From Mesostigma viride (Eukaryota > Streptophyta > Mesostigmatophyceae > Mesostigmatales > Mesostigmataceae): DNA of 64,000 bases. Both the position numbers and the translations under genes were made by a program. The number at the start of each line of letters is the position of its first letter. Positions within the stretch are counted from its first letter, which is position 1. The notes below the pieces were generated by a model. That model saw only the letters and a list, made by a program, of their open reading frames with translations, had not been told where the DNA came from and ran no database searches. Below, in pieces: positions 34,001 to 44,300 of the stretch. The DNA lies in assembly GCA_009746045.1 (NCBI GenBank), contig RPFO01000130.1, positions 1,519,625-1,583,624 of the forward strand. Reading direction: 5' to 3'.

Positions 34001-36582
34001 AAATGATGAAGAATACCAACACAGGGGATGCAAAAAGAACCATGACAAAGATACAGGTAATAAAGTAACGCTGGTAATGAAGGTGCCATGAAGAAGGCGG
34101 CAAAGGAGGAAAACAGGACAACCTGCACCTTTGGCAACCAGACATCAGTACAAAAAAACAAACTCTAAATAAGGCTTGTTCATGACCCCAATCAGCAATC
34201 ACCACAACACGCGCAGCTCTACCCCAGGCTTGTTCATGACCCCAACACAGCAATCACCACAACACACGCAGCTCTACCCCAGGCTTGTTCATGACCCCAA
34301 TACAGCAATCACCACAACACACGCAGCTCTACCCCAGGCTTGGTTGCGACCCCAATACAGCAATCACCACAACACACGCAGCTCTACCCCAGGCTTGTTC
34401 ATGACCCCAACACAGCAATCACCACAACACACGCAGCTCTACCCCAGGCTTGTTCATGACCCCAACACAGCAATCACCACAACACACGCAGCTCTACCCC
34501 AGGCTTGTTCATGACCCCAACACAGCAATCACCACAACACACGCAGCTCTACCCCAGGCTTGTTCATGACCCCAACACAGCAATCACCACAACACACGCA
34601 GCTCTATCCCAGGCTTGGTTGCGACCCCGACGAAAACATGACAGCAGCGCACCACGACCATTTTTGTTAACGGCGGTGCACCCAGCGCCTCATTTCTGCC
34701 GCACAAACGGGAGCACGGGCCAGCCTTACTACACAAGACAGCGTCACTTCTATTTCTAGCTAAGCACCACCTCGACCTCGTCGGCGGAGCGCAGTGCGTA
34801 GAGGGCCTCCCTTGATCCGCGCCAAGTGTCGGCACCTGATGGCCTCCCTATCCGCCACCGTGGCAGCTCTCAACCACGACCACCACTCACCACGACCACC
34901 TCGTTGGCGGAGCGCAGCGTGTCGAGCGCCTCGCCGCTAGCCAGCAGCGAGGAGGCCGGTCCGATCGCCTTCTGCATGTAGGAAACGATGCCGGCCGCCT
35001 CGCGCGGGCCGTTGTAGTCGGAGGGCTGCTTGGCCCCCTTCTTGAAGATCTTGATGGTGGGGAACCCACGCACGCCGTAGCGCGCGCCCAGCGCCCGGTT
35101 CTTGTCGTCGGCCGCGTCCACCTGGTGGTGTGGTGGTCAGGTGGTGGTGGGGTGGTGGGGTGAGTTGCCAAAGCAGAATGAAGAAAAAGTGGATGCCATG
35201 TTAGCTGCCATATTCTTCTTATCAGCCACATCCCCCTTGCTGCATATGTATGGGGGGGGGGGGGGGGGGGAGGGGAGAGAATCCAAGGGAACAAATAAGG
35301 GGGGAAGTAGCTAGTTCAGGGTCGACCACAATTTGGAAAAGGGCACCAAAGCAACCATGGGCGGCAAATCACGTCAGTTTTGCCTGACACGCGGTGTGTC
35401 TCATCCCCGGGTCACCGTAACCTTACAAGAGCACCTTGATGTACGTTGTACATCGACAAGTGGATCAAACATAGCAAGTCTCATCCCCTGACTGCCGTGA
35501 CCTGTTCCTGACACAAAACATGCGCAGGCTCTTGCCCCACCCATTATGAGTACTGCCCGCTCGCCACCCAGCTGCTATTGCGAGTATCCACAAGCTTAAG
35601 TTACTGATAGTAGATACAGCCACCCCGGGTACTGCCCGCTCGCCACCCAGCTGCTATTGCGAGTATCCACAAGCTTAAGTTACTGATAGTAGATACAGCC
35701 ACCCCGGGTACTGCCCGCTCGTCACAGCTTTTCACATCGCCGCTGCCGTGTTGCATGCCGTCCAGTTCTTAAAATAGTTCAATTAGTATCTCAATTTTCT
35801 AAATTATTTGTCACCCTCCATACTGACACGTCACACTCACACAGCAAAACAAAATAGCACGCCACCAGCCGCAGTCACTACGTATTACCACCTCAGACAG
35901 TCACAACTATTTAACCTTCGTGAGGTCCTCGTGTTATGCATCATGCGCTTCGCATACTCGAAATGTAGCCTGCTTGCTTGTCTGCCCAGGAAAGCAAAGC
36001 TAACTCCCTTGATGGGAAGAAAGAAGACCATGGGGTCCAAGTGGGCCGCACTAGCATCAAGTTACTATGCGCTTGGCGGCGATACAATACCGAGCTCGGA
36101 TTGCCGATGGCCCAGGAACTGCCCCCCACTATGCATCATAGCATCACAAGCTCCTACGCGTGGCAAAGCAAGTCACCTTGACAAGGTAAACTGGGGGATC
36201 ATTCTTCTTCAGCTCGCCAGCTGCCTTCTCATACTGTGGGACGAAGAAGGAGGATGACAATCGGCAGCAGACACGACGCGGGCAACGTCGGCAGCGCTTG
36301 CAATGGGCGTCAGCACCACGAGTGTGTGGACAAGAAAAAAGAACGGGAAAAAACGCATAAATCTAACATGGCCGTCCAGAACATTTCCTTGCGCACCTCT
36401 GGCTCCAACTTCTTGCAGTGGCCGCACCACGGGGCATAGAATTCCGCCACCACGATGTCATGGCTGGCGATAAAATCGTCGAAAGTGTCAATATCGAGTG
36501 CCGTGACCTCCTCGGCATACACAGAAAATGGCACGATGGCAAGAACTGCAACAACTGCGAGGAACACACGAGAGGAAACCAT
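28030..36582 (-). CDS. PDI: Protein disulfide isomerase, ER lumen, ten exons
   Basis: Exons in coding order: 36582-36397, 36233-36177, 35121-34891, 33473-33285, 32920-32792, 31541-31281, 30741-30624, 30040-29928, 29094-29056, 28230-28030. All introns are GT-AG and the phases close, giving 507 residues. Residues 1 to about 23 are a signal peptide ([17 protein letters not shown]). Two thioredoxin domains carry CGHC active sites at 53-56 and 400-403 (both [12 protein letters not shown]), each with a later cis-Pro segment ([17 protein letters not shown]). Between them are two redox-inactive thioredoxin-like domains. The C-terminal acidic tail ends HDEL, the ER retention signal. The enzyme forms and rearranges disulfides in secretory proteins. 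Length and a-b-b'-a' order are standard for the family. Nothing is missing or broken. Introns are packed with minisatellites and partial copies of exon edges. Confidence 0.97.
31511..31965 (-). repeat. About 105-bp tandem repeat starting in PDI exon 6
   Basis: The 5' end of exon 6 with its acceptor and ~80 bp of intron recurs in four to five decayed copies (starting about 31511, 31616, 31718, 31826 and 31935). Each copy preserves 'gcacctgg' (exon start plus acceptor AG on the minus strand) and 'gaatggaagggcacgaat'-like sequence. Confidence 0.8.
32019..32275. repeat. 44-bp tandem repeat in PDI intron
   Basis: About six copies of 'aggaatgcattactaagaca' plus 24 further bases, almost identical, in the intron between exons 5 and 6. 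Confidence 0.95.
34172..34632. repeat. 55-bp tandem repeat in PDI intron
   Basis: About eight copies of a unit containing 'caggcttgttcatgacccc' and 'caatcaccacaacacacgca', 54-55 bp period, in the intron between exons 3 and 4. The open frames across it are low-complexity artefacts. Confidence 0.95.
35550..35730. repeat. 79-bp tandem duplication in PDI intron
   Basis: Unit starts 'gtactgcccgctcg' at 35550 and 35629, with a partial third at 35708. The copies are essentially identical, so the duplication is recent. Confidence 0.95.
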
Positions 36583-36952
36583 GGCTGCCGTCCTTCGGTC
36601 GTCCGCACGCCCCGCAGGGAATGTGCAGCACACCTTTTTGCCGATGCACAGAAGTAATCCACGCCGCGACTGTTGTTGTTGTTGTGTCCCACGCCGCGAC
36701 TGTACGATCGCTGTCACCTTGATGGGAAAGTATCAAGGCAGGCGCTCGCCTCCAGCGCACACGGGTACTCGGGTCGTGATTCGCACGCATCTTTGATGGC
36801 CCTGGCCCTACGAAGTTGTGCGCGCGCCAACTCACCTTGCGGCGTTGATTGGTGGACTTGCGTCGGACGGGCGAACTCGGGTGCCGGTTCTCGTCCCCCA
36901 GGGCCTTATTACTGAGTGCGCCAACCGGTGCCATGACTGCCATCCATCGCGT

Positions 36953-36981
36953 GTTGTCAGTCAGTCAGTCAGTCAGTCAGT
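36953..36981. repeat. (GTCA)n microsatellite
   Basis: Six to seven perfect tetranucleotide units upstream of the PDI start. Confidence 0.95.
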
Positions 36982-36989
36982 TGGATCCT

Positions 36990-37700
36990 GCGTTTCCAGT
37001 AGTACAGTACTGGTACTGTACAGTAGCTCCATCGTGTCGAGTTTACAGTACACTGTACTATATAGTTGCAAGCGGTCCTAAGTTTTCTGCATGTTCCCAT
37101 CAGCTGCTATCTACAGTGCCGTAAGCGGAACCGCCCACACTCCCTTATAGGAACCCACCTCGGCTGGATAGCAATGAAAACTTACTCGCCCACCTTCCCG
37201 GCAAGAAGCATTGCGCAAATAAAGTGGGAGTTTTTACTGGTCGTTCCGTCGGATCCGGAAGTCCCCAGTTCAAACCCGCGCAGGGGCTAGCGGTCCTAAG
37301 TTTTCTGCATGTTCCCATCAGCTGCTATCTACAGTGCCGTAAGCGGAACCGCCCACACTATATAGTTGCAAGAACCAGGGCCCTTCCAAATCCCGATCCG
37401 GCAGAATCTCAAGGACGCGTGTCAATCATCCCGGTAATGTCAGGGCATTTTCCCGCTGCATCGGAGACCGTCGGCGGAAGTCACAAAGGCGCGGGAGGGA
37501 CTTGCTTGATTTGCCTGCCCTCAATACTGTACAGTACTGTAATTATTCTCGCCCTGAGCCTGGAGGTGTCGCGGCGCGCCCGGCGTCCAGGGTAGTACTG
37601 TACAGTGTACAGCATAAGACACAGAATGCTAAGAGACTCACCGTAGAGATCGACACTCGACACTCGAGAGTCGAGACACACGCTCATCAATGTATGTACT
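36990..37700. promoter_or_regulatory. GTAC-rich intergenic region between divergent genes
   Basis: About twelve GTAC tetramers occur here against roughly three expected, mostly in 'agtactgtacagt'-like palindromic groups (36999-37061, 37528-37545, 37593-37612). The region lies between the PDI start (minus, 36582) and the plastid-protein gene start (plus, 38128). In Chlamydomonas, GTAC is the core of copper-response elements bound by CRR1. A regulatory role here is inference; simple repeat expansion is equally possible. Confidence 0.3.
37072..37359. repeat. Identical 70-bp direct repeats around 148 bp
   Basis: 37072-37141 and 37290-37359 are identical over 70 bp (gcggtcctaag...gcccacact). The 148-bp segment between contains 'ccccagttcaaaccc', close to a tRNA B box. 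The sequence tatatagttgcaa lies left of the first copy and right of the second. Confidence 0.9.
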
Positions 37701-38127
37701 GTGTAGAGTTACGGTGTAAGGTGTTATCAGGGTGTTATATCTAGAGGGGTCTCCACACCTATACGCTATTCTAGATAGGTGAGCTGCTTTGGGTGTATCG
37801 CCTGTATATAGCCATACATGAAGGCATGGGCTTCTGTTAATTCGCTCAGCGCGCCACCGCTGACCGCCTGTGGCGACTCGGAAGTCGTATCTCGTCAGTC
37901 GTCACGGTCGCCAGTTGCAACGAGACGCAGGTGCATCAACTCAATTATCGAGGCGCCTGATAGTGTCAATCCAGCGCGGGAGCGTAATATATAACAAGCA
38001 ATTATTGCCAGTTGCCTTGAGCGTTTGACATCAGGGCGGGCAGTCGCTACATTGTCGGCGTCATACGTTCCTCCCGCAGTGGACTGCTGCCTTCGCAGCC
38101 CCTTTTTATTCCTCTAGTCGGTTTTCA

Positions 38128-38760
38128 ATGGCGCAGCTGGCGTGCGCGACGGCGCAGCATTGTGTATCCGCCACTGTGGTTTCCCGGCTCTCCAGCTGTA
38201 GGCTGAAGGAGGAAGCGTTCGTTGGGAAAAGGGCATTGCGCGTCTCAACTAACCCTGGCCAAGTTGGAAATCGGAAACTCGCGCAATTGCCCCGTATCTC
38301 TGAGAGGAGCCACAAGATCTGTCTCGTGACCAATGCTCGCGCTGGTGATCGAGGGGGAAATGGTGGCAAGGATTCCGGCGGCGACGTCCGCCAGCCGATT
38401 ATGCGTGCATTGTCGAACGTGGTAACTGCGCTCAGCTCGAGCAATTTCATCACTGAGACAGACAACCTTGTTGTCACGGCCGTATTTGTCGGCGGCCTTA
38501 TTCTGGTGTTCTGGCTATCCTCCGCCGTCGTAACGGGCGTTGTCGGGCTATTGAAGTATGCGCTGCTCGCCCCAATCGGGCTCGGCTTGTCCTGGTTACT
38601 GCGTGTGGACTCACGCTCGGACCCTTACGTTCCTGGAAGCCTGCCTGGGGGGTCCAATGGCGGCATGTTCAATGAGGACGATGCTGGGATTAACCCCAAC
38701 GGTCCGAGGGTGCCGCCGCGAGACGGGAACCCAGACATGGGCGCCCCCCCTCCAATGTAA
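38128..38760 (+). CDS. Putative plastid-targeted two-span membrane protein
   Basis: A single-exon 210-residue frame. Residues 1 to about 70 are rich in Ala, Ser, Val, Arg and Lys with almost no acidic residues, as in a chloroplast transit peptide (a possible cleavage site is near LVTNARA). A short Gly/Asp linker follows. Residues 114-158 are strongly hydrophobic and long enough for two membrane helices (LVVTAVFVGGLILVFWL and the following VVTGVVGLLKYALLAPIGLG). The C-terminus is Pro/Gly/Asn-rich. I do not recognise the family. The start is the first ATG after an AT-rich leader and gives the whole targeting signal. It is transcribed away from PDI, sharing the 1.5-kb intergenic region. Confidence 0.65.
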   Translation: MAQLACATAQHCVSATVVSRLSSCRLKEEAFVGKRALRVSTNPGQVGNRKLAQLPRISERSHKICLVTNARAGDRGGNGGKDSGGDVRQPIMRALSNVVTALSSSNFITETDNLVVTAVFVGGLILVFWLSSAVVTGVVGLLKYALLAPIGLGLSWLLRVDSRSDPYVPGSLPGGSNGGMFNEDDAGINPNGPRVPPRDGNPDMGAPPPM

Positions 38761-40320
38761 ACCGCAGCGCATGGAAATCGTCCATTTCGGGGGAGATTAT
38801 CCACCCGCTGCATTCAAACAAAATTCCATGGGAAGTTGCTTGGAATCTACAGTAGCCTGAAAACAGTGGGGCTGCACCAGGGAAAGGCGGGCCCAGCCTA
38901 CTAAATTTAGCTTGCTTCTTATCTAGCCGTGTTGCGGCACCTGGCCGACACCTACCTGCTCCATGCCATTCTAGGCATCCACGACAGCAACTAAGCGCCA
39001 ACTTTCTAGTGCAAGCCTTGAAAAGTCAGCCGAGTCGATGATGCATTGCACTAGTTGAGGCTGTGAGGGTCATGTAGTTCTCCTGCATGCACACCTGGTG
39101 TGTGTCTGGACTTGCTCTTGTATACACTATAGTAACCAGCCAATGCGGATACCAGCCAGTAGTTGTTTGTAGAACGAGTTGTCATGCAGCACGTGCGAGC
39201 TGCAAGGCTCTAGTTTCCAACACTCCGTGAGAGTGACCCTGCATTTGGGGTCACTCTGCCAAAAAATAATCGCAGCACTGGAAACGCGTGCATTGGCACC
39301 TTACGGATGAGGACCGTGTGACCTAGTGTCCTCTACCAAAGTAGCACGGTGCGGTTTGTTGCTTTGTGATGGGGCGCTCCCAACACCGTGTCTGTGTGAT
39401 TGGGTGCTCTTATCTAATGGTATTGTGGGACAACGGTATGTATACAAGACCTTGTGGTGGAGTGCCGGCGGTGGCTTGTATGTCCCTTGGTGGCAACCCA
39501 CCTCAGTTAGCAGTGCCAATGGACCAGCTTGGCCACTTACCTTAGCCGTGCCAATGGACTAGCTTGGCCACGCCTAGGCTGCAGTTTTGCCTAGTCGCCC
39601 CATTCATCTTGATCAGGGCACCTTACGTACAATGAGGCGTACAGGAATAGTTGTCTCGATGAGGTGTGGGCATGTGGGCACACTCTGCGAGAGGTAAACA
39701 TTGAGCGGGACCGGATGTATGGAGTGCGACAACCATCTAGCCATGCATGCAGGGTGGCCGGCCCTCTTGAGAATGTCCTGCTGACCACCTGCAATGGATG
39801 GAGTGCGCACCGCCTGTTGTGCAGGGTGGCATCTCTTCCATGCACAAACTAATGTGACCATTGTCTTGGTAAAGCAAACGTATAACTTTACTTGTTTGCT
39901 CATTCTTTTGTCAATACACTGGTCACGTGCGAAAGCTTTGCATTATGTCCTCAAGAGACTACTTTCTAAATGGTAGTTGTCTCTATCTGATTGGCACTTT
40001 CTAAATGGTAGTGTTAATAAGACAAAGTATGTTGGACAATTGTTGCCCTTTGTAGCTCCTGTGCACCATGGGACGCGCATGGCTTCAGACGTGGGTCTAC
40101 CCAGGTCGCTAACACATGCGGTCCGGCCGACCGGCCCGTAGGTGCTGAAGCCTAATTAATTAATTAAATTAATTAAATTCCCAGCTATAAGAGAGTAGAT
40201 AGGGGCCAGCAGGGTGTCGATGGGTGTATTCGTCATATTCATCATCAACGGAATGATGGTTGTCACCTTGATATTCATCATCAACTAAATGATTATCGCC
40301 GACCGGCAGTCGGGGCCTTG
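38761..40320. other. Non-coding, no gene seen
   Basis: Largely unique sequence with a few small duplications (for example 'agcttggccac' near 39526 and 39560, 'tttctaaatggtagt' near 39962 and 39998, and a repeated 'gatggagtgcg' near 39716 and 39797). I see no supported coding exon. Confidence 0.5.
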
Positions 40321-40680
40321 TGCGTCTAGTTATCAATCCTTCTTGTTGAAGAATTCAGCCATGCCATGCCTAGGCAGAGAGACGCTCTCTGTTGAGAAGC
40401 CATGCCCTAGCTCTTCAGTCTTGTATAGCCATGATTATCTTCCCCCCCATGCCGGGCCCCCCTTAGCTGGGTTGACTAGCTCCGAGACAGCATGGTGGTG
40501 CATGTGCCCTTGGTGCACCTAGAGCAAGTGTTGTTTACATTCCACCCTTGCAGGAAGTAGCCCATAATGTAGAAGTAGCCCATAATGTAGAAGTAGCCAT
40601 ATGCCCCTTCTCTGGGATATGTGCTACATATACTCCCAACGGTGGACTAGTTATGTTACTAATTAATTAATTAATCAATC
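40320..40680 (+). mobile_element. Solo 3' end of the ORF1-bearing LINE family
   Basis: Matches 52951-53400: 'gagaagccatgccctagct', 'cttccccccatg', 'tgcacctagagcaag', 'cccttgcaggaagtag' and the terminal 'gctacatatactcccaacgg'. It ends in AATTAATTAATTAAT at about 40660-40675. No coding part is left, so it is a strongly 5'-truncated insertion. Confidence 0.75.
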
Positions 40681-41318
40681 CTTCAATATTCCGTCATTCA
40701 ATGCCCTTGAATGAGTTGAATCCATCATAGCCGATACCGACCGTGAAGTCATAGGAGCCGGCTCTGGTCACTTTGCACTCTTAAGTATGCCTACTAGTAG
40801 TCCTCAGGTAGACTGCGTGGTCCTTGACTCCTTGTTTGGGTAGTTAGTAGTTTCGGTCCGGCGGGTCGGCATTGCGAACCTCATCAGTGTTTTTTTAGGC
40901 CTCAAGAGTTCGTAGGTGCCAAGCACTGACTTAGGAAGCGAGTCTAGCTACACTACTACAGTACACACCTACAAGCTACGTAGGCTTCAGGCGACGCCGT
41001 GACGGGCAGACGTCAGAAAATTCGACGCATTTGCTAGCAAAAATCTCACGTGGAAGGACAAGCACGCCACTTGAACGTCGCCATTGCTAAACCTGCCGAG
41101 TTTCCACGTGAGAGAAACCGCTGACCGGGCGCACCAAACACGACCTCGAATGAAATTCTGGGCCAAATAAGTGAGTTCCTTTGCCCTGGTTGCCGGCCAC
41201 CTAGTTCACCTTTTTTCTGGCACTGTTTGCCGGCCTCTGCCCAGCGGTTTTGCGGAAGCATTCCTTGCGAAAAGGAAAATAGCATTGGACCACACTCGTC
41301 AGCTTCTTTTATGCCAGG

Positions 41319-44300
41319 ATGACAGCAAGGGAAGCAGGTGTTGGGCGCGCCCTATTCGGTGGCGCCATGCAGGGCGTCATACCCGCCCGCTTCTTGGTGA
41401 GTGGCTTATCGGCATCAATATGCCTATGTTGCCGGAGAGAACCGTCAGTTTCTGAGGGTTCACAGTCAAATGAGGCAAACACGATCTGGCAACGCGCTCC
41501 CTAGAGTTCTCAGATTTCCATCTGTCGCTAAGTGTGCCGTGAGAACGGCGCTGGCATTATCGGCGTCATGGTTATTTGAACGTACATCACCCGCAATGGA
41601 CATTCATTCTCGGTCTTGGCTACCAATGTTATAATAACTTACATATGTAATACCTTCGGGCTCTTGGCGAGTTTTGCCAGCAAGTCAACGGTCATTTTCC
41701 TACCCCGACAAAATTATTATGGGTAGGTCAGGCCCAGCCGTCGTTACTGTTGGTTCGAATACAAGCTGAAGCTTTAGCAGTAATCCCAAATGCGTGTAGT
41801 ATTGTGCAGGCCGGCATTGAATTGTGAAAGCTGCGGCAACGCTTTCTATAGACGCTTTCCCTCTTGGTACATCATTGGCGTCCTTCCCCCCACATGCCTG
41901 CCGCACGCCGTTCCCACAAGCTTGATTTCTATATCCCCTATAATAAGTCCAGATTTTAGAACTGCGGGGAATTTACTCAACCATATGTTGTATTTTCCAC
42001 CTCAATCAAGCCTTGTGGAGCTTCAGCTTCTTTTGACTGCAGTATTCTTTATATGTACTCTATAATTATTTGTGTCTGCAGTCAAATTTGTTTGAGTCGG
42101 CTGTGTTGCATTTCCTGATATACTCCCCCCCATTCGGTGCTTCTCCCATCAATGGGTTAACCCCTCATTTCAAAACCTGCTGGCTTCTCTTGTGCTTCGC
42201 CTACCAAATGGTTGACCCCTCATTACAACACCTGCGGGCTTCTCTTTCAGGACGTCAGCGACTTCCGGCCTGTCCCAGACAACCAGGTACGCCCTACCTC
42301 TCATTCTCCTCATTTTCTGTCCCATCTCAAGTAGCGCCTGTAGCGGTCCCTGTGCTTCTTCGTCCCAGACAACCAGGTATGCCCTGCCCACCCTCATTCT
42401 CGTCGTTCCTCAACATGTTATATTTCCTCCTATCCCAGATAGTGCATTTACTAATAAATAAATGAGTAATCAGGACTTGGCACATAACAAAGAACCCCAT
42501 GATGGTATCATGAGTGGCTTTCACGTATAGTAGTATGACAAGCGATAAATTAGTAACTCCTGACTAACTCCCTCGTGGTGGTATCACGCACTGCTTTCAC
42601 ATCTGTGACCTGAGACTATTCTGGCGAACCATCGTGGCATGGCATTTCGCTGGCCGCCCCCCCCCCACACACACTAACACCTATGCACCCTGGCAGGAGG
42701 TACTGGCGGACGGCGACCGTGACCAGAGCATCATCATCGAGCTGCTGGAACGCGCGCAGCATGTGCCGGTAGGCAGTAGGTGGTCACTATACCAATGCGT
42801 CACGGTCACTACAGGAGAATCCCATGGTCACTATCTATCCATCATCGAGCGACTGGAGCGCATGCAGCATGTCGGGGTGGGCATCGGGCTCCACAAAGGT
42901 CACCGTAGCAGCGCACCCCATCGTCACTGTAGGAGTGCCCCGTTTCATTCCCTCGCCCATCCCAGATATTGGACCCACTGTGTAAGGGCAGCTTCCTCTG
43001 AGGGAGTAATTAGAAGCAATTCCCATCATCGCACCCACTCTCTTGATTGCACCCATCGCAGCATGCTTCCACCACCTATGTCACTTGCTAGTCCATCCCA
43101 CCCACATTGACTCCTCCACCCACCATTCCCGCTTGCCCACCGGTCGGTACTGGTCGCGCACGTTGTTCCTGCTATCGGCCCGGCCTGCCAGGACGCGGAG
43201 TGCGCTTCGTGGTTCTTCCACGACCTGGCAGGGGAGATGAGCGCTGGCTCTGCGGTACGTGGCCCTTTCAGCATACTAATAACCTATACGATGTGTTGTA
43301 TGCTCTCTGGCCTACGTCCTATTTCCTGTGTGCACCCTTTCCTTTCCGGGCTGGGGAGATGAGCGCTGCTTTGTGCAGTAAGTGGGTTAGGCAGGGCTGT
43401 GTCCTCTTTCCTAAAGACAGGGCTGTGTCCTGAAGGCAGGGCTGTGTCATAAAGGTAGGGGGCTTGTGTCCTTTCTAGGGGGCTTGTGTCCTACCTATAC
43501 CCCAAGTGCCCCAAGTCCCATACTCCTGCCACGACAGTGCGGGAGAGATGAGCGCTGGCTTGGCCGTGGGTGGCGAACCAGGATGTACTTTTGAATTTGT
43601 CTATATCCTATGCCCGTTGCCTTGTATGGAAAGGTATTGGAGTGGAGGTCTTGTCCGACTACTGTACGGGCGAACCAGGGTGTCCTTTTGGATTATCTAG
43701 TAGAATATGCTAGGCCCTGAGGCTCAGGGAGAGGCTTTTATATTCCCCCAATCCGGTGCCTTTAAATGTGTTCCAAGCTTATCTGTGGTCTCTGGACCAT
43801 GGTCGGGGCGGCCTTACTGCATCCGCCATGCTTTTGCTATGCCGAAGCTTTATTGCGCCCACAGTTGCGCCCGCACCATGATGCGGAGAGAGCGCTCCGT
43901 GGCCTGCCCACTTGAGGCAGTGAGAGAAGCTAGGGCGCCCTCCCTCCTTGTTGTGTATAAGGGTTGAAGGTTGCTTTTTTGGTACCCACGTGACGCAGTC
44001 TATGTGATAATTAATCAATCAATCAATTAATCCTATGCCCTTTGCCTATCAGCTGTCTCCTGCATGGAAAGTGACAAAAGGGGGGCCCGAACTGAGTGGC
44101 AATACCAGGCCGCCTCGTCTGCTCTTCCTCCGTCATTCAGATGGCCCTGAGTGTGTTTGCCGTAGGTAATAAGATATGGATACTACACCGATAGCACGTT
44201 GTTCACATTAATTATGATAGGCCATGCTCAACTATGCATTAATTAGGTCATGTGTTTACTATGCTAGGCAATGTGCCTTTGGTGCCTTGGTGGATGTCTT

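Noticed and set aside
34172-34759. Open frames across the 55-bp array
   Set aside because: Repeat-derived and on the strand opposite to PDI; no sign of coding.
37215-37290. Possible tRNA gene (B-box-like sequence)
   Set aside because: No T-stem, anticodon stem or acceptor stem can be formed; at most a tRNA-derived relic.
40851-40888. Hammerhead-ribozyme-like core on the minus strand: CTGATGA, a six-pair stem II and GAAA
   Set aside because: Stem II is convincing, but no good stem I or stem III with a cleavage site can be drawn from the flanks, so I treat it as chance. A covariance-model scan would settle it.
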